From positions 13,733,305 to 13,797,304 of the forward strand of contig NC_092631.1 of assembly GCF_039555335.1 (NCBI RefSeq): DNA of 64,000 nucleotides, given 5' to 3'. Shown one piece after another: positions 24,567 through 36,200 of this stretch. The stretch is from Amphiura filiformis. Taxonomy: Eukaryota > Echinodermata > Ophiuroidea > Amphilepidida > Amphiuridae. The translations under genes were made by a program, and so were the position numbers. Under the pieces are notes generated by a model that worked only from the letters and a program-made list of their open reading frames with translations, did not search any database and had not been told where the DNA came from. Position 1 is the stretch's first letter; each line of letters begins with the position of its first letter.

Positions 24567-24920
24567 GGGCGTAGCCAGCTTTCTTGGTCAGGGGGGCAAT
24601 ATAAAATTTCGGGGAATAGACGAAAAAAAGCGTACATACATAATTATACCGGTTTTGTTTTTAGAGAGACTGTTCATGTCTTCGAGCCTCAAAAGGCTTT
24701 ACTTGGACGATATACGCGCGTAGCGCGCAAAAATTGTATTTTACATTATTTTCGCCCATGATTTGGATGAAAAGGGCTTTATTGTGACAATATACGTACG
24801 TAGCGCGCAAAAATTATGTATTTCGCAATATTTTGGCCTATGACTGGGGTGAATTTTGGTGGAAAAGTCGGCTGAAATCATAACACTATTGTGCTGGGAG
24901 GACACAGTAGGGTATATAAC
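24567..24920. repeat. hAT-like element fragment (left end)
   Basis: CAGGGGCGTAGCCAG is a typical hAT-type terminus. Interior short repeats of GCGCGCAAAAATT follow, and no right end was found. Confidence 0.45.
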
Positions 24921-25228
24921 CATAAGTAAATAATGGCCTATTGTGATTATAATTATTATCGGATATCTGTCACCGATGGCGGTAGTTGATGCTCTCTATC
25001 GTAGGTGGCATACTTTCATGTCACCGTATAATTACACCCGAGTTCTACGACCCGAGGCCTAGAAATCATGCGTGTATATTGAGGGGGGTTGTTTGTTTGT
25101 ATGAAACATAATCGATGCATGATGATGGAGATGATTTGATTATGAATTAGTTTATTGTCGGTAAGCACATGGCTCCCTTCTCCCCCACCTATATACATTC
25201 ATACATACAATTTATACCGCGCAATAAT

Positions 25229-25753
25229 CTAATGAAAGGTCTTAGCGCCTTTACAAACTACAGCCAATGCTGGAATAGAAACAAACAAAAATAGATAATG
25301 AATGATAATTAAAATTACAATTACATATAAAAAGGTGTGTTTTAACAGTTTTTTGAAAACAATAAGAGAAACAGCTTCTCTGATGGAGACAGGGAGCATG
25401 TTCCACAGCCGAGGTCCAAAAACGGAAAAGGCCCTGTCACCTGTTGAACGATGAGTTTTGGGAATATAGAGCCTAGTATGATCAACCGAAGAACGAAGGT
25501 AATGATGAGAAATGCTTTGACTGTTGTATAAAGTAATATCAGAGGAGAGGTATGTTGGAAGAGAGCCATTCAAATATTGGTACATATAAACAAGCAACTT
25601 AAACTTAACACGTTGGCGGACAGGTAGCCAATGAAGCCTCGCCAGGTAAGGAGATATGTGCTCACGTCTCTTAACTCCGCAAATCAGGCGCACAGCTTTA
25701 TTATGAATACGGTGAAGATTGTCAAATTGCGCCTTGGTGATGCCTGCAAGCAA
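25229..25753 (-). pseudogene. 3' fragment of a CR1/L2-like non-LTR retrotransposon
   Basis: The minus frame encodes the C-terminal region typical of these ORF2 proteins: RIHNKAVRLICGV, LARLHWLPVRQRVKFKLLVY, GDRAFSVFGPRLWNMLP and VFKKLLKHTF. This is 5'-truncated, as is usual for LINE copies; the RT core is absent. Confidence 0.85.
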
Positions 25754-25905
25754 TTAATATAACAAGATTATGGATGTTTTGAGTCATCCAGTAGTATAAA
25801 TAGACAAAAATATGCAATGCCCCTCAACAGTGTGGCTACCCAGCCACAACCAGAGACACCCCACAACAAAATAACACGGGAGATGTCACAGTTAGCAAAG
25901 CCAGA

Positions 25906-26733
25906 CAGTGGCGTAGCTGCCGGGGGGGGCAGAGAAAATAGAGATAGAGAAGCGACACTCTGTACAAACTGCCTATACTATGCTATACAGCAGTTGAAGA
26001 CATGCAATTCGCAAGCGTCGTCGCCGGCCAAGTCTTACTACGAACGTGTAATGAGAAGATACCATAGAGTCCTACATAGAGATCTGAGGAAGAGACGGTC
26101 CGAATTGACCTAGTGACCTATAATTTATTAGAGAATCACATTTTTTAGAGTATAAGTCCGCCCACCGCTGTCAATCATTCTAATGAACAAATGAAACAAG
26201 CTCTGGCATTCTGGCAATGACGTAATCCTAATTATAAATGAGAAAATCACATTGTACATGTAACTGTCTGCTGTACTTCATGTCTTCCAACAAGTGCCGG
26301 AGTGTCGCGGCCCCAATTGCAATGCCTATTTGGGCCCCCGCCCCATTTGGGCCTCCGCCCCCCCTAGCGCAGGGCAAAATTATAAAGGAGTGAGAGAGAT
26401 TGAAAAAAGGGGGAAAGAAAGAGAAAGAGAAAAAGAGAATCCATAGGTCATAGGCCAACGATTTAAGGTGCGGATAGAAAATTTTGTTAATAAATGGAAC
26501 TATAATATCAAAATGAGATGCTTTAGGCGCTAGCCCTTGTATTCCTTTTTTTTTTTTTTTCTTTTTTTTTTTTTGCTCTTCACTTTTCAAACCACCGGAA
26601 AAAAAAAAAATTGGGTCAACCTTTTTTAGGGCTGTTGAGGAAGGGCGGCAACATTTTTGTTTGGTGGATTCGGGCCCCCGCCCCATACAGGCTTGCCCCC
26701 CCCCCGGTGGAAAAAATCCCAGCTACGCCACTG
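25906..26733. mobile_element. Non-autonomous hAT-like element
   Basis: Ends CAGTGGCGTAGCTGCCGG and CAGCTACGCCACTG are inverted. The 8-bp flanks AAGCCAGA and GAGCCAGA match at seven of eight positions, as expected for hAT. The interior is T- and G-rich with no transposase. Confidence 0.75.
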
Positions 26734-27261
26734 GAGCCAGAGTTATAATGCCCTACTCCACAGGCCTTTCAGAGAGAATAAAAAACACTTTCAAGGCATT
26801 CGGCATAGCTACCTCCTACAAGCCCTCTAATAATTTACGGAGCAAACTGAAACGACAAAAATTCCGAAAGACAAACAGTCTAACCTAGTTTGGACTCACG
26901 TGCTCTGAAACTAGTTGTGCCCAGTCTTATGTAGGAGAGACAAAACAGTCTGTTAAAGCTGACTTCAACACCGGAGAGGAAGTTCCAACGAAAACCAGGA
27001 CTCTGCAGTCTTCACCCATTCAAAACTCTCGGGCCACCAATTCAATGCCGACGACATCATATTCTTCGACAAGGAGGAGAGGTGGTTTGAAAGGGGAGTG
27101 AAAAAAGCCATCCGGGAAAGAGCTGAGCAGCCAGAACTCAATAAGAATAAGAAGGGGGGGGGGCTCCGTTTCCTGTTATCACACGCCTGGGACCCCACCG
27201 TGAAACTACTTCCTCGCCTATTACCATCACGTGACCAAACCAATCAGTCAAGTCTCTGCGC

Positions 27262-27305
27262 AGTCTGATGAAGACCCGGTGAACGGGTCGCAACGTTACT
27301 AGAAA
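27262..27305 (+). ncRNA. Hammerhead-ribozyme-like motif of a Penelope-like element (decayed)
   Basis: CTGATGA is followed by a stem GACCCG/CGGGTC with a GTGAA loop and then GCAAC. A hammerhead requires GAAA here, and GCAA would break the core. Such ribozymes are known in Penelope-like elements; an active one is not claimed. Confidence 0.4.
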
Positions 27306-27479
27306 ATTTGTTGGCGAGTCCAGTATTTGATTCATATTTTTGTCAATTAATATAACCTTTTCTTCCCTAAGAGTCTCCTTCTCCACCTCCTCGCCGCCCC
27401 TACATTCGATATCTCCTCTATCTCGAGCTCTCCTTCCCCTTCCCTTTTCATTTCCAATGCTTTGTCCCATCTGCTTCTC

Positions 27480-27545
27480 TTTCTTCCCCCCACACTCTTT
27501 CCCCCTCTCTTTTCTCTCTCTCTCTCTCTTCTCATTTCTTCGAGC
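27480..27545. repeat. Pyrimidine-rich tract
   Basis: A CT-rich low-complexity stretch (CTCTCTCTCTCTCT and neighbouring TTCCCC runs). Confidence 0.7.
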
Positions 27546-27599
27546 AATAAATAATTCAGTTGAATAAAAGTCTACCCAGTCTATACTGGAAGTAATAAT

Positions 27600-29520
27600 A
27601 GCTTCAATCTTCAATCAATTCCCGTGTATGCGATATGCATAAGAATAGACACTCGACTAGGATTCAAGTGTCTATTTTTTTATAATCTGGGTTGAAATAT
27701 TTCGATGGTCTATATTTGATCACAGAGAAATAAGCTAAATCGATCCAACGCTTTCAAATGTAGATTGACTTGTTCGACTTCTCTGCTTGTGAATATTACA
27801 CTGCGAAATTTAAACATTTCTTTTGTATACTTAGATCAGGTAACTTCAAACCAAGTGATTATCTTCTTCACACAATTATATAACAAACTGAAACGAAAAA
27901 CGAATATCCTTCCTTGCTACAAATTTTAAGTTTCTAACAAAGGGTAGAAACAAAGATATCGATAATCATGTCAGTCAAGAGCTATAGGCAGGATAATAGG
28001 AAACCATGTGACCAAAATCAAAACTAAAACTCAATATTTGAAATGAGTGATTGACTTACATTTCATTTAGTTATTTAGCTCTCGTTTCCAATAATGTAAG
28101 TCTCAAGGACAAGGTTGGCAGCAATGGATCGTTAGGCTGGTCAAAATGCTAATTACTAGTAATATTAATCGACAGCATTAATTGTTTGTGGCCACTACAA
28201 ATTGATTCAGCGTCAATTAAAGCCATAATATTGTCAGGAAGGGTTCTGTCCATTTTAAGCAGAACTAATGAGGTAAAATGAAAGAATCACCACTGGCTAT
28301 ATCTTGGCCATTTAACGCGGTGCGCTATGGGTGATTTAATGTCGTAATTAAGACAATAATTCAAAATTGCTCTGATGTCCTTCAAAATTTTACGGAATCC
28401 AATTGTTCTATTCGGTGCCAATGGATAGTTACGGGTCTCTATTCAGTGATAACAAAATAAGTACCAACACTTTTAAGAAATTCATACACAACATTTTTAA
28501 ATTAAAATTGTTTTATACACTGTCGCCTAGATGATTGAATGCGCCAAACAATTTTCCATAAAATGAGCACAAGGGATGGTCTTCAGATTAGCTCTAGTCA
28601 TTTGCCCACTGATTTAAGCAGATCGACTCCTCAGTGCCAGAAGTGCAGTGGGTAAGTGCAATAGCTGCCCTGTGAACACACCCCAACATAATTTACACAC
28701 AGTATAATGTACTCATCTACACGTGGCATCCACACATGGCAGCTATTGCACTAACCCACTTCTGGCACTGAGCAGTCAAGATGCTCCCAGGAACTAGTCC
28801 CAACCTATTCCAGAAAAAAACAGCACTAATTTTTCTGCATTAAAAATATTATCCTGTTATGCTAAATGAAATTTTCATGTCAATTTTTGGAAATAAGGGC
28901 CAAACATGTGCGTTTTTCATATGCTGTGACAATCATGTCTAAAGACTTGTACTTACAAAGACGAATTTCAAGTTATGCATTCTAATTTTTGGATAACACA
29001 TTTTCTAATCTTTTTCATAATAAATAATTAAAATTATGAGCTTATTTTGAATGCTTAGACTTGTGCCAATTCTTAGAATTTGGTGACTACAATTGTAAGA
29101 AAACATACAAAAATTGCATGTTTTTGGCTTATTATCCTCAAATTGCAAAAATGCTAAAATTTCACTTTTATTGCCAGTTAGATCTAACTGAAGGTTTAGG
29201 ATTTAGCTGTTTCATTTGACAAAACAAGATATTTCTTTCGTTTCAAAAATTTAGTGCTGTATTATTCTAGAATAGAGAGTACTTTCAAACTGCGTAAGTT
29301 CCCTGGAAGGCGGACCTTCCATTTGTGCAAATGGGGAGGGGGTACGGACCCATTAATGTCATCAAATTTTAATTTTGTTCTTCTGTACTCAAAATGCCGA
29401 AATAATATTAGTAAAACTGTCAGAAAAGATTTCTGTCAATTTTAAGCCAAAATAACAAGGTAAAGTGAAATAAACCACAAAGGATATTTTGACCATTTTA
29501 TAACGAGGAGTTCTATGGGT
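27600..29520. other. Intergenic, with a short foldback
   Basis: AT-rich and gene-free as far as I can see. An inverted pair at about 28,631-28,774 (CTCAGTGCCAGAAGTG with CACTTCTGGCACTGAG) is probably a small MITE. Confidence 0.5.
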
Positions 29521-29526
29521 ACTTAA

Positions 29527-29977
29527 AGCCATATTATAACATTTCTTTAAAAATAGATTAGTATTAATTTTCAATAAAATATTAGCATTTACTGTCAGAT
29601 ATGTCCCTTTTAATTTTGAGCCGAACAAGTGAGGTAAAGCAAAGAAAATCGAATTTACAACTAAGCGCCAATGCATGTCACGCCAAGGTTGTAATATGGT
29701 ACGACCCTGTGGCGAGTGTATGTGAGTGTGTCCCGCACGCTGTGTACATAGTACTGTGTTGACATCGCATACGCGTTCAACTAATATTTCTATCGTAATA
29801 ATAAAACGCTGATTCAGGCGGTTTATTCAAAATCTCAGATTTTGACAAAACTACAGCACCTAAAGTCTTGATTTTTGCAGAGAATCTTTATTTACTAAAG
29901 TACATTACAATCGTGTAAAAACCTGAATTTAAAATTTTTTTGAGGGCGTTCTCCTCAGCAAATGTTATAATATGGCT
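29527..29977. mobile_element. TTAA-target MITE with AGCCATATTATAACATTT ends
   Basis: The inverted ends are flanked by TTAA at 29,523-29,526 and 29,978-29,981, as for piggyBac-type elements. No transposase. Confidence 0.65.
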
Positions 29978-30315
29978 TTAATGTCTGAATGATATAACAT
30001 TTCTAAGTTAGCGACGAGTAGGGATTTTTATCACTACCCTCAACAACTACATACCCTTACTAACATACCACAACACAACACTGAATAGAACACAACAAAC
30101 TGAACAAAATCTTACATCATGTTAATGAGATTTGTTTATTTTCAAGATCAAGGTGTTTGAAAGTCAAGGTGATACAATAAGCAGTCAGTACATTGTATTA
30201 AATTGTCAAAATTTCTATTTTATCAAAAAATATATATGATGTTCTACTTAAGTTCACACACAGTTCTGTACAGGACGGATTGGATAAAATTCCTCTTTTT
30301 TACATTTTTATCATT

Positions 30316-30593
30316 GGGCTGTTCCATTTAAAATCCACACTACCGCTGTGGAAGATTTAGGAAATATCTTCCACAGAGGGAGAATGAATTTCAAATGGAA
30401 TTAACATATTAGGCAGTTCTATTCGAAATTCATACACCCTCTGAGAAAGATTCAAACTGAATCTTCCACAGAGGGAGGGTGAGATTCAAAGACTTAGTTA
30501 ATGTGCTCATTCCATTTGAAATTTGTACTCCTTTTGTGGAAGGTAATTCCAAAATCTTCCACAGGGGTAGTGTGGATTTTAAGTGGAATAGCC
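30316..30593. mobile_element. Palindromic MITE family, copy 1
   Basis: Ends GGGCTGTTCCATTTAAAATC and GTGGAATAGCCC are inverted. The interior repeats the CTTCCACAGAGGG and TTTCAAATGGA modules. Confidence 0.75.
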
Positions 30594-30887
30594 CATTCCA
30601 GATCAAATTTTGTCATGACTTGCTATACATTTATAATTATACCATAGAGACAGTTCCATTTAAAAGAAGCCATCTTTTGACAATATGTTGCAAACAGCAA
30701 TAGATTATTACAAACAAATAGCAAACCTAGTTCAGTATTCAAGTTCATTTGTCATTTTCAGAGATTTATTTTGATGAAAGTTCCATTACAATTGAACTTA
30801 ACAGTTCCAGAGGTATGGTCAATTTAGTGTTGCTCAGGACAATAAAATACAAAGAAGTTGAATACTATATCAAATTATTATCAATAC

Positions 30888-31248
30888 TAAGCAGTTGAAT
30901 GCTTCATATTGAATACTAAGCAGTTGAATGCTTTATATTGAGTGCTAAGCAGTTGAATGATTTATATTGAATACTAAGCAGTTGAATGATTTATATTGCA
31001 TACTAAGCAGTTGAATGCATTGTATTGAATACTAAGCAGTTGAATGCTTCATATTGAAATGCTTTATATTGAATGCTAAGCAGTTGAATGATTTATATTG
31101 AATACTAAGCAGTTGAATGATTTATATTGAATACTAAGCAGTTGAATGCATTGTATTGAATACTAAGCAGTTGAATGGTTTGTATTGAATACTAAGCAGT
31201 TGAATGCTTTATATTGAATACTAAGCAGTTGAATGCTTTATCTCGAAA
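30888..31248. repeat. 29-bp tandem repeat, about 13 copies
   Basis: The unit is ACTAAGCAGTTGAATG followed by CTTTATATTGAAT, with small variations. No coding meaning is seen. Confidence 0.85.
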
Positions 31249-31259
31249 TCCATATTAGC

Positions 31260-32790
31260 AATAGCAACAAGCCACTTTGTTTAGCTTGATCACATCACAT
31301 AATTATGAGGTCAACTATTTTTGACGAACATAGCATTTTAGGACGGAGAATGAAGAGAGTCCCAAAAACAGTTTTTACTGGGCAGGCCAACTCGACTACC
31401 AGGCAAAATCAACCATGCTGCCTCAAACCCTAGCCTCATCCTATCTCTAACCCTAACCCTTTTTTTGCCCGTTTAACACCCAATTAATTCACTTTGATAA
31501 AGAACCCCTAAAAATTGTGTAAAATTATGAATTTCTGTGGTGCAGGTTTGCAAGAAAACATACTGGGCCAAAATGATGCATACCAGTGATTTTGTTTACC
31601 ATTGCGCTCCTTCTGATCCCAATATATACACATCCCTGACAGGACCTCCTGCAAAAACTACTGTACTTTTAACTTAATACACACACTTCACACAGTCTTC
31701 AAGCAAGTTTTGAACACCAAATATATAAAAGTTATGGACGGAAGCAAAATATACTGTACATTTGAAATATAAAACTACTGAGGACTTAGTTAATAAACAA
31801 AAAAATAAAAATACAATATTGTTCCACATTTTTATCACTTTGGTGCACTGATTGGGCAATTTCCATACTCAAGATGACTAAAATATTACAAGCAATTCAT
31901 GCATTGAAAGTTTGTTATCTAAAATTTTCAGTTTTCAATATTTAACTAAAACATGATAAAAAGATAAAAATGTTTTTACAGAAAAGTTGATAAACAAAAG
32001 TCTGTACAATCAAATTTAACTAACTTTTAAAAAGTTATATTATTGAAATACAATGTAAAATTCATAACAACGTGAATACGCTGTAACATTTAAGATGGCT
32101 TTTGTGGCATTTGTTCAATTTGTCGCATAATTTTGAGTCCAATATTTTATTTACATTTCAAAAATAGTTCTATTTATAATACCTTAAAACTTTAAATGCC
32201 TTAAAATTAGAAAAAAAATGTCATATTTATTTCAAATATTTCACCTGAGTCTTTGGTTCATTGGTCAAATTAAGTTAAAATATAAATGTAATAAAAAAGA
32301 TGAAATGACAATGAATTGCAATTTACTTCATGAACTATCTTTTTTAAAATATTTTGAATATCCAAATTTAAAAATAAGGTATATATGACTGATGACTGGT
32401 CCCAAATTCTGATTGTGGACATGGTGTTATATGAACACCAAAAGTGGTAGTGCAGACTTTAAAAAAGACCACTTTTTATGTCAAAATGCATATAATGATA
32501 CCATTTTATAGCAGTATAGTTCAGATTTTGGACTGTGTATGGTCTGTTTATGTGGCCATTATAATTTTACTGAATGTATTCCTCCTTTTTCTAGGGAGCA
32601 CCGACCATCCAGACAGGGATGGCTAGACATCGCAATTTAAAAACGCAGACAATGCAAAAATTGTGAGTTGGCGGCAGAATTAAAAAAACAGATTTCCATG
32701 TAAAAGTGGTGATTTCACTCCAATGAAAGATGCAAGCACCCGGTATCCTGAAATATTGCCTGATATGATATAGGAAAATAAGTCCATAGG
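31260..32790. other. Presumed 3' UTR and flank of Gene A
   Basis: AT-rich with several TTTATT (AATAAA on the minus strand) matches, so a polyadenylation site cannot be fixed from sequence alone. Confidence 0.35.
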
Positions 32791-32793
32791 CAT

Positions 32794-33201
32794 TTACAGC
32801 TCTGTGATATTATCAGCTGATCCTGCAGTAGGCACTACTTTCTTTACTCCAGACCGTGGTCTACCGGACGATGGCCTCTCTTTTAGCTTTGGTGATTTGG
32901 GTTCAGCTAAAGAAGAGTAAGACGATGCCTTGGACAAAGACACTGCTGGATGCGCTGGACCCAAGGAAGCTTCTGATGGCATTCTTTCACCAAGATTGAC
33001 TCCAGGAGTAGCCGGAATATGAAGCATGTCTTGCGAGCCGATTCCACCGACTGTTTTGGGACGAGGGCGCATTATACTTTCCGCAGATCCCATCCAATTG
33101 GTGGTAACTGGTTGCTGATTTTTCTCCATGCCACTTGCTCCTTGGTGGAGGGCTGCTTTGAGGTCCTTGTCCATGCCAACGACTCCCATCTCTCCAAATA
33201 C
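32794..33201 (-). CDS. Gene A exon 21 (last) with stop codon
   Basis: Phase 0, 408 nt including TAA at 32796-32794. It encodes VFGEMGVVGMDKDLKAALHQ, a Ser/Pro-rich segment and a basic tail (KLKERPSSGRPRSGVKKVV) ending DNITEL. The 3' UTR lies below 32,794; the region is AT-rich and I could not pick a polyadenylation site with confidence. Confidence 0.8.
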   Translation of the reverse strand, partial: VFGEMGVVGMDKDLKAALHQGASGMEKNQQPVTTNWMGSAESIMRPRPKTVGGIGSQDMLHIPATPGVNLGERMPSEASLGPAHPAVSLSKASSYSSLAEPKSPKLKERPSSGRPRSGVKKVVPTAGSADNITEL

Positions 33202-36200
33202 CTGTTTAACAGAAGACAAGTTGGTGTAAAAACTTGTATATTTATCACCTCAAGAGGAGCGAAGGGGGAAGAGGGCAAGTTGCACTCCATGACTCAAAAT
33301 ACCAAGACAAAAGGCTTTCAATACCAAGACAAAATTACACTGCGACAAAATTGCCAAAAAGTGGTAATGGCCATAATTTTGGCCCATTTTAGCATTAAAA
33401 TTGCAGCATTCATTACTGGTGGTATTGGACATTGTATTGAATATTGCAATATCATTATGGTGAAAATATGTTGACGTTTAGTCCTCCCACTCCCCCACTT
33501 GTTAGATTTTCGAGTGCCCTGCCGAAAAACAATGGGGTTAACATTTCGCGTCAATATATTTCTATATTCCACATTTCCGCCCTGGGATGATTGGGAAATT
33601 GATGGTCCTGGTAAGCCGGCCTACTGCTCACAGAGGACAAACAAGGTGTACCTAAAGATTATTTTGCCATGCTTACTGCAAACTTTGATTTACAGTGTAT
33701 GCTTATCGGTGATCTGCATGTTATACACTGTGGCTTTAATGTACCCCATGTACTACAGGCGCAAACCACCCATCCATCAGCCTGCACCCCTGACTATTAC
33801 TAAGACCTTACCTCAACAATGCCTCCATCAGGGAGTCTTAAGAAGTGTCTGTGTAGTTCTCTTAGTCCATCTAAATGTAGTGTATGGATTGACACATGAG
33901 TTGTCACTTCTGTCTTGCCCCCTACTCTGTTAAAGCTCTCCCTATCCCCAACCACCCCTCCACCTACACCCCTGACTATTACTAAGACCTTACCTCAACA
34001 ATGCCTCCATCAGGGAGTCTTAAGAAGTGTCTGTGTAGTTCTCTTAGTCCATCTAAATGTAGTGTATGGATAGACACATGAGTTGTCACTTCTGTCTTGC
34101 CACCTCCTCTATTAATGCTCTCCCCATCATCATCCATGTACCCTTCTTCATCCTAAAAATACAAAGGATAAGAATTATTGGATCGGAGTCACCATATGTG
34201 TAGCATCTTTGGGGTGAAGAAATTTGCCACACCCCTCTAGGATGACGTCAGATGGAACATTCAGAGTTTATCTCTGCCGGCAACTATAGTGACATCTCAT
34301 CCCATCTGATTCAAAGACATTCATTTTGTGTCACATATTTGCAAACTTATAACTTGATTGAAAAGCAAATCTAACTTTTACAATGTAAACCAGCTAAAAG
34401 TGGCAACTTTGTTTCCCATCAGTATCATGGTTTTTTTTTGGTGGTTTTTTTTTTTTTTTGGGGGGGCAGGAATTTTAATGCATTTTGTTTGAATGTCAAA
34501 ATTGCTCAATAAATTTTCTTTGTCATATATTTTGCTTAGCAATATGCTATAAAATCAATAAATCTTAAAACTTTCAATTTTCATATCTAACCTACTTCAC
34601 ACTGATTTGAAATTAAACATTTGTGATTTGAGGCATACGTTATCATAAATCACAATTCTAAAAAATCCAACAAAAAAAAAACCGCATAACAATTTGTTTT
34701 TAGGCTGCTGAAGGAAACAACCTTTTTTATTTATCCTAAACTGCATGTAAAATGAGCACCTCTTACTTTATGACTAATTTTGTATTCTATTGGGCTATTC
34801 TATTCTAAATCTGCCATAACCCGGTGGAAGATTGGCATTGGAATTGGCTAGAGTTAATTATTCTGAAACCCATACTCCCCCTGTATTGTGGCTTTACACA
34901 ACTGGTGTATTTCATATGGAAGATACCCAATCGTTTATTCTTTTTGAAAACCATACTCCCTCTTTAGAAAACTAGCTAAATTTTCCACAGTGGGTGTGTG
35001 GATTTCAAATAGAATAGCCTGTTGCTCACATTTGTTATTTTACCTGATCATCTTCTTGCCAGATATAATCATACACAGCCACTTTCCTCCTCTCCCCTTC
35101 CTCTCCTCTCCATTGCTCAGATTTCTTACAGATGTGTGATAATTCCTGGTTACTGATCTCCAAATCATACGGGATGAAGAAATCATCCTCAGGAGCATGC
35201 AGACGATGGTAGATGTCAAGCATACGACCATTGTTGTGAAGTCTGTTGGACAGAAATAATAAAGTTTGATGTGAATCAATTAAATAAAAAAATAACAAGT
35301 AGGAAAATGACCTCAAGTGACCCCCGATTAATTTTTTACTTCACACCTATAAATTAACATCACACATGTCAATGTCACTAAGGGTCATTGTGTCCGAGTC
35401 CCATTGAAATCCATCAAAGCATGTGGGAGATATCCACTAAAGAAGACAGGGTTAACATTTTTTGCAAAAGCTTAACATATTCTCCACACGCACATAGCTA
35501 AGCCCACAACACCCATAGATACCACAAAATACCACAAAGATAACCACAGTGCATGCATGAATCCCCTGTGATGAGATGATGCAATCACCCTAAGTGCGAT
35601 ATGCTCAGGGAATTGCTGGCCGGGCCAGCGCAACCCCTGTGGTTTACCGGCCGGTGATTGTGTGCTTGGTATGCGAGGGGTCTAAGGTTTGAATTCCGGG
35701 GGTGCTAAGTGACTTCTTTGTTCATCTTCTCTCCGTTTTTGTTTCTTCAAAAATAATTTCTTACATTCCTCAAGTTAATCCCTCTCTCATTCTTACCTTA
35801 GGAAATACATATAGAAGATGACACCAGAGAAGAACATGAGGAAGAAATAGATGGGCACAGTGAGTAGGATGCCCATTAAACCAGTGCCATGAGTACGCTC
35901 AAAATGGAAATACAACTTGGCAGCGTCTGCTACTGGTTCATCTCCTACTTCGTAATCATAACGCTGTAATAAAAAAGCAAGAAATTCAATTGCTGTAACA
36001 ATATGAAATTAGCTGGATTGGATAAGAGTAAGGTTAGGGTTAGGTTTTAGGGTTAGGTTTACTTTTAAGGCTAAGAATTAGGTTCTACGGTTAGGGTTTA
36101 GGTTAGGAATTGGGCCATTCCCGTTGAAATAAGACCTTAACCTTCCACACAGGGGGTGTAGATTTCAAATGGAGTCACCCAATTAGGTAGCTCTATTTCA

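Larger units (their letters stand above)
25800..27330 (+). pseudogene. Penelope-like (GIY-YIG-type) retroelement fragment interrupted by an hAT-like element
   Basis: The frame before 25,906 (ITREMSQLAKP) and after 26,741 (PYSTGLSERIKNTFKAFGIA) belongs to one element. It continues as CAQSYVGETKQSVKA, then FNADDIIFFDKEERWFERGV, KAIRERAEQPELNKN and LRFLLSHAWDP. YVGETK and the ERGVKEAI-like block are hallmarks of the C-terminal endonuclease of Penelope-like elements. It ends with a CTGATGA-type motif at about 27,268. Frameshifts make it inactive. Confidence 0.75.

Noticed and set aside
27262-27305. An active hammerhead ribozyme
   Set aside because: The essential GAAA is GCAA and stems I and III are not convincing; kept only as a decayed motif.
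27138-27614. Arg/Glu-rich minus-strand frame
   Set aside because: It is the reverse of a pyrimidine tract and overlaps the Penelope-like fragment.
33019-33933. Plus-strand frames over Gene A exons 20-21
   Set aside because: They are shadows opposite real exons and intronic sequence.
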